Positions 22,849-34,291 are shown, numbered from the stretch's first letter. The stretch: 64,000 nucleotides of DNA from Mytilinidion resinicola (GCF_010093595.1 NW_022985444.1:626676-690675); one strand, 5' to 3'. The notes: generated by a model from the letters alone, not told the origin. Numbers and translations: made by a program.

Positions 22849-24204
22849 TGGAAGCGCGAGCTATATAGCTGTGACGGGCGGGCACCGGCTATCAGGTAGG
22901 CCGTGTCGGTGCCATCTACAGCCAGTTAGATCTAACAACGTGGAGGTCACGCTGGGTCACGATCGTTGCCGCCAAATCTGCGAGTCGAGTGGTTAGCAAG
23001 ATCCTAACTCCCAAGTCCGGCGACATGGGAGCTCCACCACTCACCTTTGTCCCCTGACCCTCTTTATCGCGTGATAACTCCCGTCTATCCACAGATGCCA
23101 TGGCGCGGAGTAGAACGATGGGGTCTCGTTGCTGCCCATGGTGTTCGTAACGTAACATGGTGCCGGAAAGAACTAGTAACACATAATAGCTAATACGCGT
23201 GCTAAGCAATTCAAGAACTTCTCTAAAGCCTACATAGCTCTTTACTCTATCTCTCTGTTTCTAAACAGTTTATCTCCGTGATGCGCAATGCTTCTCAGGG
23301 ATAGAGGTAGGAGTTATATTATGAATTGGTCATGTGATCTTCTGATCACGTGACTGGTTTCCCTGGTTACCTGCCCTGGAACGTTTCCCGTCCTTGCTCC
23401 TTTGTCCTAGGTCATGCGTCCTAGACCCCGGTTAGGATCTAGATTGGATACTTGTGGTTAGAATATCTCCTAGTCTGTGTTCGTAACATGCCTACGCTGG
23501 GCGAAAGGATTCTGCCCCAGCCAAGAAGCTTTTAGGCCTTATTTAGTTGTTGGGTTCCTAGTAGATGTGATTATTTACTGCCTGTCGCCCGGCAACGTGG
23601 GCATTTATCGATTATAGGGACCTTAGATTCTGCGAGATGAGGAGCTTCTATTTTTACTAGCAGCGGCAGATGAGTCAGGTGTTACAGAAGCAACCACTTT
23701 CTAGGACCGTGGGTTCGGACAGGTAGTCGCTCTTATAATGCTTAGGAAAAGCTATGAAGACAATAAATTGCTATGAATATACTTTAGTGGGCCTTGGGCC
23801 ACGCAGCTCAGGCGGGAGACCCAAGTGCGCCTCGCGTTACGCCCCAGCTTCAGTCGCAGCCTCGGCGCGTGGGAGCGCAGGGACGACTGATCAGTGTCGC
23901 ATGCGGAATATCCATAATCCCTAAAACTATCACGCATCTATAGCCGCCTGCAACACGAAACGGTCAGAGCGTGTGTACAATGTCGATTTCATTGGCTGAA
24001 GTTCCATGCTACATTCTAAAACGCCTCACGAGCCGCGCGCCTACCATGGTATTTTGGGTATCCTTAGCTTCTGCGCCACGTTTCATCCCCTCTGGACGTT
24101 CGAAGAGTACTGCGAGACCTGTGGCGTTGAACGTATATAGTCGTGTAGCACCTCGCCCAAAAACTGCCCAAAACTACCCACCAGAAATACCCACAACAAC
24201 AACC
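22849..24204. other. Intergenic region with a possible LTR remnant
   Basis: No gene recognised over 1.35 kb. The motif GTGTTCGTAAC occurs at about 23142 and 23483, each followed by sequence ending in AACATG, which resembles the 3' terminus of a Copia-type LTR. The 340 bp between them could be a solo LTR remnant. No matching 5' terminus was found. Confidence 0.25.
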
Positions 24205-25068
24205 ATGACGACGCAGACCAGGCTTAATGAACTTCACAGGATTGCACACTTCATGACAAACGATCCTGACCTCTGGGTGTTTCGTCGGTACGAAATGCTT
24301 CACATAATTAACATTTTAGCCCTTCAGCAGCGTATGTCGAAGTTAGAGCAGGATCTTATGGGTATTTCCAACTATGAGGCGTCTCAAGCAAAAGGGCAGG
24401 AATACCCGAAGCCTGAGAAATCTCCAGAGGTTCTTCTTGCGGAAATCCAGGACGTCGTTAAAGCCTACGGTAAGACACTCGTCTTCCAGTCTTTTGATTA
24501 TGCTGAACGATCGCTTTAGATGATGCTCTTCTTTCATTAGCACGGATCAAAAGTACTGAAACGCCTGCTGAGCATGTCGCGGATAGCTTGAAGAAATTCG
24601 CACTCTCGAATGTCCTCCCCTCTCTCTTAACAGCGCTCTCTCCCAACTGGATGGAAGGATCAAACACGCCGCGCTTGCTTTCTATAGCAACCCCCCAAAG
24701 AAGCTGGCTCCATAGATACATCGATAGGCATGAATGCTTGAGTAGCGTGTTCAAAGAAGTAAGACCCGCTTCACCAAGATTCATCCATAGCTGACTTGGG
24801 TTAACAGAAAGGAAACACATCTTCTTTCATGACGAAGTATTCGGAGTCAAAACTGAGGAACACGGAATTCGGAGTAGTCACTGCTAGTCTCTGCTTGGTG
24901 CAGCTTCTGCCAGTCATGGCGCTGACCTTAGTAACGGACAATACCGTGAGAATCGCCGTAGTTTTGATCCTTATTTTCATCGTGTCTCTCCTGAACGCGT
25001 TGTTTGCGAACACTGCGAGAGCTTCTAATTTTGGAGCGGTTGCTGCGTACGTCAACTTTTTCTTTTGA
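24205..25068 (+). CDS. DUF6594-type fungal membrane protein
   Basis: Function unknown. Three exons, 24205..24469, 24541..24758, 24808..25068, 247 aa. The N-terminal half has the family pattern of a short FRRYE segment followed by a leucine-rich coiled region (LALQQRMSKLEQDLMG). The C-terminal exon holds two hydrophobic helices (LVQLLPVMALTLV, VVLILIFIVSLLNALF). The open frame extends upstream, but the ATG at 24205 after an AACCATGACG context is the best start. The end is uncertain: a possible third intron donor GTACGT at about 25045 would give another C-terminus. It converges on the beta-lactamase-fold gene. Confidence 0.68.
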
Positions 25069-25676
25069 TTTCACAACATACATAGAGCAGAAGAAAAGCA
25101 GCCGCTAACCGTTAAATAGTTATTCTGCAATCATTGTGGTCTTTATTAGCCAAAATCACTAGAACATGGGTTCGCAACCGAGCGAAATAGGAATCATATT
25201 CGACCTTATTTTCTTAGAATGATTTCATTGTACATACTGGTAAATCATTATCTTCATTATTTTCCGAATTCAAGGCTGATTGAAATTACAGAGAGACTAC
25301 TGGCAGCTGGCGTAGGAAGGGCAAAGAATCAGTGAAGGAAGCATGAGTTGTATTGAGGATGTAACGTGGGACTATATAGAGTAACGGGAGAGAAATCAAG
25401 GGAGAATAGAGACGTGTTACTGGCTGCTAACTACAGCGCAGTGACGTCGCGCAATGGAGAAACAGGAAAGCAACATAGACGCGACAAAATAATCACTACA
25501 TACATATGGGGGTTGACAGCCGTATCGACCATAGACTACATTTGGACAAGAAAGGAGTGACGGAATGGAGCCTCGTGAGACGTTATATAATCAGATGAGA
25601 CGGTACTAGGGACTTGACACCTCTCCCAGTCGGTCGAAACCAACCTACAGATATCATGATGTATAAAGACAGCGTA
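25069..25676. other. Convergent intergenic region
   Basis: About 600 bp between convergent 3' ends; nothing recognised. Confidence 0.35.
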
Positions 25677-27443
25677 TCAATCTGGTGTGCCTGATTCGGT
25701 TCTTTCAAAGCAGTCCTTACCAACGGCGGTCATGCGGATAAGCTCTGTGACCGTATTTCCTGAGCAATGTACTTCAAATGTCAGCTCGGACCAGTCGCCA
25801 TCGCCATGAGTATCGATAGATAGATGCGGCGGGACACACATCTTGACTAAATTTGCGTTTACCCAGATTAGTTGAAACTGGGCCGGGGAAGTTCTGAAGG
25901 CAGAGGATGATCCGGAGGCAGAAGAGGTTCTGGAGTCATTGGAGCCACAGACAGTGATGTATGTCTTTAAGTCAGCTGTGGTTATGATCAACCACTGACT
26001 GAAACCTTTTCCCTTAAAAACTCCCGTAATATTTTTAGAGACATTGGGGGCGTTCTTTATTAGTTGTTCGTCTTTTTTCTCTGTGCGCTTCCAAGCATTG
26101 GACGATGCATCCCATGCCTTTTTGACCATTTCCATCACATTTTCTGGCTGTCGGTGGAAGAGCGAAAGTTTTTGAGGACACCTCCTTTTAGCAATCGTCT
26201 GTAGTATACGCCGCGAGATATGGTCAGCGGCGTCGACGGGACCCGAAGTGTCCGTCAATACCACGACTGCAAAACTTTCTTGAACCACACTGGGGAGGAA
26301 CGCTGTTGTGCAATTACAGCCGAGTGCTGAGCCAGCCATGTAGTACGCTTCAATACCTTTCCCCCTGGATCCTGGGCTCACCGGGTAAGTGGAAAAGGTT
26401 TCATCAGGAAAAAGGAGTGCGTTCGTGGACATTGAGCCGATTTTTGACGAGTTCAGCGTGGTCAATAACCCCAGTCCTGTGAAAACATTCTCCTTTGTTT
26501 CTCTGGACTCTAATTTGAACAATTTACTGATGATATTGACGTCGAATCCTTCTATGACTTTTTTGCCGTGGAGGGACGTGATGAGGAATGTGAAAAATTT
26601 GTCAAGGTCCTCGGCACTACTGAATGCTCCCAGCGCCCCGGCCTCTGCTCCAGTGGATTGATATTCCGGGCTCCGCACACAGTGAAGTGTACCATTTGAG
26701 TCCACTACATATCTCTCCGGGCGAATGCCTCTATCCGTTGGGGAGCCGATTGTGGTTGACATCATGCCAAGCGGCTCGAACAGGGTCTTGCTCATGAATG
26801 TGCTTAGAGTATCTTTCCAGAGAGCTTCGATAGCTATGGCGATAAGCGAGTAGTTGATGTTGCTGTATTTTGTCCACAGTTCTTCTGCACTACTTCGGCC
26901 CGCATCGCGTTTGCTGAGGTATGTCAGATCTTGTAGAAGGTCCGCCATGGTCATTATCGGTGATCCGTCTGGCGCAAGAAGGTAATGATTGGACGAACGA
27001 AGTCCCCTGAAATGCACAAGAAGCTGGTACAAACTTGGATTCCCAGGTAAGCTCGGCATTTTATCCTTGCTATGGTCGTTGTATAGAGTGGTGAGCGACT
27101 CCTCGGGTACGTTCGAAAACGCAGCATAAGGGTTCTCAACGACCTGCTCCTTTGCCTTTATTTCGACGGCAATTACGATGGCAACGGCAACAAGAATCTT
27201 GGTTATTGAAGCAATGTGAAAGATGTTTTTGCCATCGGAGGAGACTTTATATTCGAAAGCTCCAGGCCGAATCGAGTCGCCCAGCCTCATGAAAGTTTGT
27301 AGTTGGACTGTCGTCCTCTCCAAGTGCGAGGGTTTGCTTAGAGAGCGCACTGATATGCTCGCCATGTGGGTGCCGCATGCTTTCAGTATACGTAGGATAT
27401 CTCCCTCAAGTTCGGAGTCGAGGATGGGGGCTTGATCTGACAT
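25677..27443 (-). CDS. Beta-lactamase-fold serine hydrolase
   Basis: Single-exon protein of 588 aa in the class C beta-lactamase / penicillin-binding-protein-like family. In fungi these are esterases or transacylases, sometimes in secondary metabolism, and not antibiotic-resistance enzymes as a rule. The nucleophile motif SxxK is S79-I-T-K82 within HIASITK, and the YxN motif is Y193-S-N195. The hydrophobic stretch after SITK (ILVAVAIVIAV) is the usual buried helix. The C-terminal 170 residues form an added domain of unknown fold, as in many fungal members. The ATG at 27443 is the first in frame. No signal peptide is evident. No biosynthetic genes are adjacent. Confidence 0.88.
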   Translation of the reverse strand: MSDQAPILDSELEGDILRILKACGTHMASISVRSLSKPSHLERTTVQLQTFMRLGDSIRPGAFEYKVSSDGKNIFHIASITKILVAVAIVIAVEIKAKEQVVENPYAAFSNVPEESLTTLYNDHSKDKMPSLPGNPSLYQLLVHFRGLRSSNHYLLAPDGSPIMTMADLLQDLTYLSKRDAGRSSAEELWTKYSNINYSLIAIAIEALWKDTLSTFMSKTLFEPLGMMSTTIGSPTDRGIRPERYVVDSNGTLHCVRSPEYQSTGAEAGALGAFSSAEDLDKFFTFLITSLHGKKVIEGFDVNIISKLFKLESRETKENVFTGLGLLTTLNSSKIGSMSTNALLFPDETFSTYPVSPGSRGKGIEAYYMAGSALGCNCTTAFLPSVVQESFAVVVLTDTSGPVDAADHISRRILQTIAKRRCPQKLSLFHRQPENVMEMVKKAWDASSNAWKRTEKKDEQLIKNAPNVSKNITGVFKGKGFSQWLIITTADLKTYITVCGSNDSRTSSASGSSSAFRTSPAQFQLIWVNANLVKMCVPPHLSIDTHGDGDWSELTFEVHCSGNTVTELIRMTAVGKDCFERTESGTPD

Positions 27444-27535
27444 GTTGGTACTTCATACAGACACTGCTCTTGTTGATTAGCTTTTGTTGCCATCTCATCT
27501 TGGATGATTTTAACGCTTTGTACGAAGCCACTTAC

Positions 27536-27742
27536 CGAGACAGTTACTCCACTGATCTGTAGACTCTGAACCTTGCTCGGTCTGGATGCTGTGACTGTTC
27601 CACCCGCAAGTAGTCCACTGACTGAGTTAAGAAGGGCGACTAGCAAGAGAACGACGATTAGGACGATGATAGGGACAACTTTGATGTGCTCAGGTAGTAT
27701 GTTGATGCCGGCAATGTGGACAGTACTTAAGAGAAGGTGCAC
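27536..27742 (-). CDS. Hypothetical membrane-segment exon
   Basis: An open stretch encoding one strong hydrophobic helix (VVPIIVLIVVLLLVALL) followed by a small Ser/Thr-rich tail. It ends at a good donor (GTAAGT at 27535). It has no ATG of its own (begins GTG), so it could be an internal exon of an unrecognised gene or a relic of a DUF6594-like C-terminus. Confidence 0.22.
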
Positions 27743-29080
27743 TGAAGAACAAGAAGGGAGAGGAGACAGGCCAGCAAAGGTGGGAAGGGGGCGTGCTACT
27801 CCTCATGGAAACACCCCGCAGGCTAGAGCCCAAACACAAGAACGCGCTACTTTAGCATCTACCCAAAGAAGCACGCGTAGCTGTGACATGCGAACATGGA
27901 AGTACAAATCGTATTCGTAGTCAGCGTTAGTGCTAGACCAAACACTAAGAAGTGCTTGAGCAATATGCGTAGAAAGGACACCATACCCTCTGTTGAACGG
28001 TTTGCAGCCGATGCTCTCCAAGCGCTCAGCAGGAAGTGCCTTGATTTGGCAGTAGCTTCATTGGCTGATTGGGTCATGAAGTCTGGTACCCTACACATGT
28101 TAGCGCATACCTTAACGGATTGAGGTGAGACAGTGATAAACTTCACCACAGAGCCATCAGAGAAGCTCACTACTCAATCCGACGCACACAATCATTACAC
28201 ACTGCTCGACGATCCTGTCTCCAATGCTCTTTGTCAGTGTTGATGTATTCCCTTCGAACGACTGCCGTTCCCTAGCAACCATCCCGACCCACTCCGAATG
28301 TGCCGCCAGCCCCTTTCAACCAAGCATTTCTCGGACTACCTCTTCTATTTCAATATGTCATACTCATCGTTTGGAGTATGAAGCCTTGGTTCGTCTCGAT
28401 CAATAGCCGGCAGTCCCTGCGGCGCCGTCAAGGAGAGAACGGTGCGGTGAGATTAGCCTCCGGTCCAGTACGTCGCGAATCAACTACATACTCCCTTGCA
28501 CGTATTTTCAAACTAAAGGAATGCCTAGATTTTAGATATTACACATCACATCGCACGCTTACTAGCGTAGGCGCTATTCGAGAGCGTGGAGTAACGACAG
28601 GACCGAGCCACAGCCAACCGTCCTCCCACCCAAAGCTCGCAGAGCCCTTTTCCAGTTTTTATATGCACCTCAAGGAAAACAGACATAAGAGGACAAACGC
28701 CGAGCCTATACCTCTTTGATCGCTTGCCTCAATCCCCCTGCTGCTGGAAATGCGACACCCCCGAGCATTGATCATCTCCCGACCCAGCACTCCTCGAACG
28801 AGATCAACCAGAAGGCCTACAAGACACTTGCTATCAAGAATTCTAGAGGGCATTCAGTGGTCGATTACGTTGTTCGTTAACGACGTTCAATGTCAGTCCA
28901 ATGACTTGGTGGTTCATGCACGATTGGTGGCCCGCCCACCGACATGTCGGTTGATCAACCAGCCGAAGAGCAGATGCAAAAGCTGCAGGAGCAATGTCAG
29001 TTGACAAATCAGATGCAGACACATCAGCCAATGCAGACACAACAGCGAACATAGATGATAAGCGGATAGGAGTTTCTACG
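27743..29080. other. Intergenic region
   Basis: About 1.3 kb; several short frames without family resemblance. Confidence 0.3.
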
Positions 29081-29087
29081 TATAAAA
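29081..29087 (+). promoter_or_regulatory. TATA box of the small gene at 29166
   Basis: TATAAAA, 79 bp upstream of the ATG at 29166, followed by a pyrimidine-rich leader. Confidence 0.5.
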
Positions 29088-29165
29088 GACCAATCGCCCT
29101 CCCACAATCATCGAGGTAGTCACTTTTCTCAAGACAACCTAGTCGAGTTACCATCCATACCAATA

Positions 29166-29427
29166 ATGTCCGGCGCAACCGCTCCAAAGAAGAAGGGCAA
29201 GGAGTTGAACGAATTCAGCACGGAGGGCAAGCGGCAAACAGATTCCTATACCGCCAAGTACAGGGCGGAGAAGGCATTAAGGGACAACCCGAGCCTACAA
29301 GATATGATACAAGCAGAGGCTTCCACGTCTACCAATTCTGGCAAATCTAAATCCGGAAAGCCACGCGTGAGAGATAACAGCTCCTTTCTTCTACTTTGCT
29401 GACCTTTGTTAGTGCACAATCTCCTGA
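29166..29427 (+). CDS. Small lysine-rich protein of unknown function
   Basis: Starts MSGATAPKKKGKELNEFSTE; rich in Lys, Ser and Thr, with a short amphipathic middle (AEKALRDNPSLQDMIQAE). Read as two exons, 29166..29366 and 29413..29427, it has 71 aa; the intron has a GTGAGA donor, a TGCTGAC branch site and TTAG acceptor. Without splicing it ends at 29402 with 78 aa. A TATA box upstream and a clean ATG favour a real gene. No domain recognised. Confidence 0.45.
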
Positions 29428-30160
29428 TTAAAGCTCGTCCATCCTTGTTTCGCCTTTCCTTAGGTGGTAAGTTTAGTCTCCATCTTCATACCTGTGTTTA
29501 ACATCGTCACTCAGAATCCAGAGATTAGGCGATACGTTCCAATCCGGTTGTCGCGGTCGAAGGTTTTCTTATTACTAAGCTGGAGTCACGTTATAGTTGC
29601 CTCATAAGCAAAATTGATAGTCGCCGAAAAGTGTAGCATTTGAATACAGTTGTTTGTGTGTGCAGCGGAAGAAACCAAGTGCTCCGGGAATCATGGCTTT
29701 TAGGCAGTCGTAGCCTTGATATATATCCATCTTCTTAAATATGCCCGGAAAATGCCCCGCCATCCTACATTCAATACATGAATGGTTGCGAACCGCTAAG
29801 CTACAGTGAGGATGGGCAAGATCCAAGGCGGAGCCCCTTTGAGGCCAGGTCGTGAGCGCAAGATACGTGAATATGAATGGTAATGGATGTTAGAGGCGAG
29901 CTGCCACATGGTGGCCCATGCCACTACTGATATTGATGAATTCGGAATTGGGTCCAGGACGAACCGGAAGAAAGAGATCCACCACTAGAGAAAGGGCCCG
30001 CAAAAGATCTAGGATATAAGGATCCAGTTGACGATGCCCAGTTCTCTGAGGCTACCCTTGCAATTATGTTGATTCTTGTACAAGGCACGATTCCTTGATA
30101 TGAATGTCTAACAGGACATAACTGCCATGGTATTCATCATGTTGTACACAGCAAATGCCG
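29428..30160. other. Intergenic region
   Basis: About 730 bp; nothing recognised. Confidence 0.3.
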
Positions 30161-30744
30161 TTACGCCAATCGTGGAGGAACGCGGAAAGGCTGGGACAAC
30201 CTAGAATCCATTGAGGCAGCTTGTGAGGGACGTATGCGTACGTCACCGCGCAGAGGCACGCGCACGTCAGAAAGCGTGTTGTCGCAAATTAAGATTGCAT
30301 TGTTCGAGTCGTCGAGCGTAAGGCTCGACAATAGTAGACTATATACGGTTCCGTCCACGTGCCTACCTCCTAACGCTCCGCTCGTCACGTGAGAGGCCCC
30401 GTTCGGCATGTCGTTCAATTGCATATCTATGAGGCGGTGCCCTTGGTCTAGAAAGAGCCTGGCGTGTTCGTTGTTGTGTAACATTGCCTCGATCTCGGTA
30501 CAAATAGTAGCGTTGGAAGTGGCAGCTGAACATTCCCGAAATCGACTGTTCTTACAGAGTGGGAAGCTTGGGCTTTCGGGTTCAAAATCTGTGTTATCCG
30601 TGCTCGTAAAGAACACGGTGGCGACCAGAATCCCGATTTGTAGGGCAACTGCGGCTACAAGACAGACCCAGAAGACAATGATGGTAGCGCTCCGTGTACT
30701 TCTATGAGGATTTCTGCTGGGAAATCTAGGAAACCTACATTCAA
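30161..30744 (-). CDS. Hypothetical single-pass membrane protein (partial model)
   Basis: A coherent frame with a short Arg/Ser-rich leader (FPRFPSRNPHRSTRS), one transmembrane helix (TIIVFWVCLVAAVALQIGIL), and an outside-type region with Cys and N-glycosylation sequons (NATI). An AG acceptor precedes the frame at 30744. The 5' exon is not settled: the Ser/Pro-rich frame at 31139-30840 cannot be joined cleanly. The 3' end may also continue in another frame to 30064. Family unknown. Confidence 0.3.
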
Positions 30745-31563
30745 CATAGCCTTGTTGTAGGCACGTAGTCAGTCATAATCTTGCATTCTCATACTAAAGA
30801 TCTTTCGTACCTTCATTTGCCTCAGTTTCGAAATCCTCAACTTGGTATCTCTGGCCATGGTGAACCACATGATGAGCTCTTGGATGACGGTGATCCAGCA
30901 GGCGGTGACCTTGATAATAGCGGTCGTTTTGGCGGTTCTGTTGAGTATGGTGAGCTTTCCGATGATGTTTCGGGCGAGGGCCATTCGGGCGATGACTTCA
31001 ATCTCCTGTCATACTTCCTAGGAGCGTTAGGGGGTTGCAGAATCCACTTGCGTTTGAAAGAAAACGATTTCTTTAAGTGATTCAATTGAGAAAGCGGTGG
31101 GCGACTGAAACGCATGATGACGACGACAAACTGGCGCATCTGCAGACGTGTGCGGAAAGGTACACGTTTGGGATTAAATATCTCTGCAGGTGGAGCTTAG
31201 TGTGTGCCGTGTTCAGCTACGTACAGCCGCCAGGTGCAGGTTTTGACGAATTGCGGGCCGACAACAAACATCGGCGAAGCCACCAATGCATCTTGTTGCC
31301 TACTGCCTGGGTGTTCGCCTTTGGTCTCAAATCCATGTCCACTGCACTTTTCAGGCCACAGTCTGAGGCACAAGAAGCAGTAGAATTCAGGACGACCTGA
31401 ATCATTGTATGTGGTGCTGGGAGATCACGCATCCCTTTTGCCCTGAAACCGCCTCGTCTGGTGCCCGGCGTCTAGCCAGCTGTTTAGCCCCATTGCGGCA
31501 ATAGTTACGTAGCTCTTCGTTAGCCATTAGAATAGGCACCAATCGTTTAGCTTTAAGGCATAC
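30745..31563. other. Intergenic region or unresolved 5' exons
   Basis: May contain 5' exons of the membrane protein to the left; otherwise nothing recognised. Confidence 0.25.
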
Positions 31564-31761
31564 ATGTCGTTCGCGAGGTTGGCAGAAGCCAGCGAGCGGC
31601 GTCTGCTTGAAAAACAAAAGCGCTTGGAAGCCTATCGTGATGCAGCTAGACAAGTCCATGGCCCCTCAAACCCATTCTCTGCGCCCTCCTTTCCTGCGTA
31701 CAAGCTATCATTTTCAACATCAAATATATCACTGCTTTCTGTTTTGCGAAGACTTCTCTAA
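31564..31761 (+). CDS. Possible small helical protein
   Basis: Begins at an ATG with MSFARLAEASERRLLEKQKR, a plausible charged helix, and continues for 65 codons. The C-terminal third loses protein-like character. No relative recognised. Confidence 0.2.
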   Translation: MSFARLAEASERRLLEKQKRLEAYRDAARQVHGPSNPFSAPSFPAYKLSFSTSNISLLSVLRRLL

Positions 31762-32039
31762 GAACGGATTATCAAAGCGAGAGAATAGGCTGGTCGAAAT
31801 GCATGCCTGGAGATGTCGCGATACGAGGCAGGGCACTCATCCTATCCAGCACACTGCAACGCACTCCCCTGCCTACGCACGCGAGCACAGAGAGACTCAG
31901 AAGTCTCCTTCTTTTATAATTCTGGCGAGCTAAGTAGACTATCGTGCGAGGTATTCTATCAAAGCTGAACATCCCGCCAGCACGCGCACTCACCTTAGCA
32001 AAGAATATTAAGTCAGATTGTCGGACTGCGCCCTCAGGG

Positions 32040-32330
32040 TTATTTGGTCTGCCCATAACAGCACATCTCCCTCCTCATCTTGTAGCTGTCGCAGAGCGTC
32101 TTCCAAATTGACACTGATGTACAGCTCTTCTTGTCCGACGCCAATACGATTCGTGATGCCATGACCCCACACATACGATAGCGCGGTATATACGACATTG
32201 TCATCTCTCGAGACGTGCTCGAGTTCGCCAAACACGGCTGCACTACGAAGTTGCTGCAGCTTAGCTGTAGTGGTCGTGGATCTAAAGTTTTGCGCACTAA
32301 GCCGGAAGAGAAGGCTATGGCTCTATATTC
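32040..32330 (-). pseudogene. 5' fragment of a HET gene, tandem to the intact copy
   Basis: Encodes the first part of a HET domain (FGELEHVSRDDNVVYTALSY, then VWGHGITNRIGVGQEELYI) up to LLWADQI, where the similarity ends. It sits about 100 bp past the 3' end of the intact gene in the same orientation. The short leader FRLSAQNFRSTTTTAKLQQL differs from that of the intact copy. Confidence 0.82.
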
Positions 32331-32431
32331 AGATTGTGAAGAACCCTCAAAGAAAGGACCCCCCCTCTCTTGAAACACCGTAGAGTTACTAACTTAATCT
32401 AATGCATCACTTCCCGTATCGGCCAAACAAT

Positions 32432-34291
32432 TCACTTCAGTGTGAAGTCCTCAACGTTGGGAGAACCAGCCGTATGTTCCCCGTACATGATACCATGCAC
32501 GTAGGCTTCACCAACTAGAATATAACTCTCACCGCATTTCCGTAACAAGTATGGAACATCTCCACCTAGGAGGATGCAAACCACGTCTCCAACTTGAACG
32601 CGCAGCGGCGCAAGCCCAACGAATCCAGACGTCGAAATGAACGGCCGTACTGAATGGACAGCATTCAGCGACCTCTCATAGAAGACTTCTAGTTTCGACT
32701 CGCCAAGTAGTTGGAGACACCCGGTATGGGCTCTTTCCCAAAGTTGTGGGATATTGGCACTGCCATGGAAGTCCGCCACCGCAATTCGTGAGGCATGGAA
32801 GTCCTCGCCTCCAGGACTGATTCGAGGGGACTGAGCAACGAAAGCCCTGATTTCAGCGAGGTATTGAAGAGCGCTCTCTTGTTGAGGCCGAGAGCCTTTC
32901 ATCTGCTCAGGAACCCAAACACTTCCAAATTCTTCGACAGTATCAACGCGGATGCCTCTCAAAGTAAGCAAATGAGAGTCTCTATGAGATACCATCTGCC
33001 GTAAGACGCTCTTTCCTGATGCCGAAAATGGCCCATCTCGTGTCAACAAGCTTCGTATACTTGGTCTGCAAATCTTCAAACGCCAGTCCGGAACCCAGCT
33101 AGGAACGCCTATCTGCTTGTCCATGGGGAATTGGCAGTAGGAGAGAAAACCGATATGGCCTTGCTCTAAAAGCCTTATCGTTGTTTTCGTGTAGACGTCC
33201 TTGCAACTTATCGTATAATTGGGAAATTCGCTGAATTCTGTGGCGTCATCAGTGAGTCCCAGGAGCGCAAATATGCTGTCTCTTGGCTCGGAGCATTGTG
33301 GAGGGTCGTACTTTGGTCCTGATACAAGAGTCGATGTGAGGATGTGGAAGAGGGACATCCCTTTTTGCTGCACCCACTGATACGCGTGTCGGTGATACAC
33401 AATGTTCTCCAAGGAAGATTTTGTAGCCGACCTTAAATCCTTAAATACGGCATTTGCGGTCTTTACTTCCTCGCTGTTCGTGTCGGTTCTCTTGAGATTG
33501 TATTCATCAGAATCGAAAATATAACCTGGAACTCTGTTGAAAGCGTCAAGCACGTAGTGAAGCTTGTGACTTGGAATGCTTGAGGCACCGCACATAACAT
33601 CAACTTGACGTGCAACCGCGAACTCCTGAATAACCCAGAGTCTGTGCCAGTATGACCGCTTGCATAGTCGATCAAATGCTGTAGAGATGATGGCAAGTCT
33701 TACGGGATCCGTAATACGGGAAAGACTATTGGCGATGACGCTTTTGAAGAAGTTAACGTGGACGGCCTTAGTGTCTAGCAATAGTAACTCCAATTCTTCC
33801 TCTTCACCTATACCTCTGCTCATTTTGCTCAATAGATTGATCGCCAAGTCACTCTCATCAGCCGCCAGCCCAAGCCAAGCAACGGTCCGTTCAGCCTCAG
33901 CATATATCTCTCTCATCTGCTGCACCTGTTCGCTCCTTTCCTCTTTATCTTGTTGATTGATGCAAATCTGGTCTGCCCATAACAGCACATCTTCGTTATC
34001 GTCTTGTAGCTGCAGCAGAGCGTCTTCCAAATTGGTACTGATGTACAACTCTTCCTGTCCGACGCCGATACGATTTCTGACACCATCACCCCACGCATAT
34101 GAAAGTGCGGTGTACATGACGCTATCATCTCTCGAGACGTGCTCGAGTTCGCCAAATATGGCTACATTGACGAGAAACCACGGACATGAGGATGGCCGAT
34201 AGTTTCTCGGTTTCAGCCGGAAGAGGCGGATTTCCTTGAGGTGGGGTTGCAACGGCTTGTAGCGCAAGACTTGACGCGGGTTACTGACCAT
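32432..34291 (-). CDS. HET-domain (heterokaryon incompatibility) protein
   Basis: Single-exon protein of 619 aa, the only intact member of a local HET array. HET proteins control self/non-self reactions after hyphal fusion; the domain is TIR-related. The three conserved blocks are visible: YTALSYAWGD (about residue 62), the QICINQQDKEERSEQVQQMR block (about 107), and WHRLWVIQEFAVARQVDVMCG (about 210). The C-terminal half (VPSWVPDWR, LTLRGIRVDTVEEFG, GDVVCILLGGDVPYLLRK) is the domain common in HET proteins lacking NACHT or WD40 parts. The ATG at 34291 is first in frame. Allelic variation would be expected, but cannot be seen here. Confidence 0.93.
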   Translation of the reverse strand: MVSNPRQVLRYKPLQPHLKEIRLFRLKPRNYRPSSCPWFLVNVAIFGELEHVSRDDSVMYTALSYAWGDGVRNRIGVGQEELYISTNLEDALLQLQDDNEDVLLWADQICINQQDKEERSEQVQQMREIYAEAERTVAWLGLAADESDLAINLLSKMSRGIGEEEELELLLLDTKAVHVNFFKSVIANSLSRITDPVRLAIISTAFDRLCKRSYWHRLWVIQEFAVARQVDVMCGASSIPSHKLHYVLDAFNRVPGYIFDSDEYNLKRTDTNSEEVKTANAVFKDLRSATKSSLENIVYHRHAYQWVQQKGMSLFHILTSTLVSGPKYDPPQCSEPRDSIFALLGLTDDATEFSEFPNYTISCKDVYTKTTIRLLEQGHIGFLSYCQFPMDKQIGVPSWVPDWRLKICRPSIRSLLTRDGPFSASGKSVLRQMVSHRDSHLLTLRGIRVDTVEEFGSVWVPEQMKGSRPQQESALQYLAEIRAFVAQSPRISPGGEDFHASRIAVADFHGSANIPQLWERAHTGCLQLLGESKLEVFYERSLNAVHSVRPFISTSGFVGLAPLRVQVGDVVCILLGGDVPYLLRKCGESYILVGEAYVHGIMYGEHTAGSPNVEDFTLK

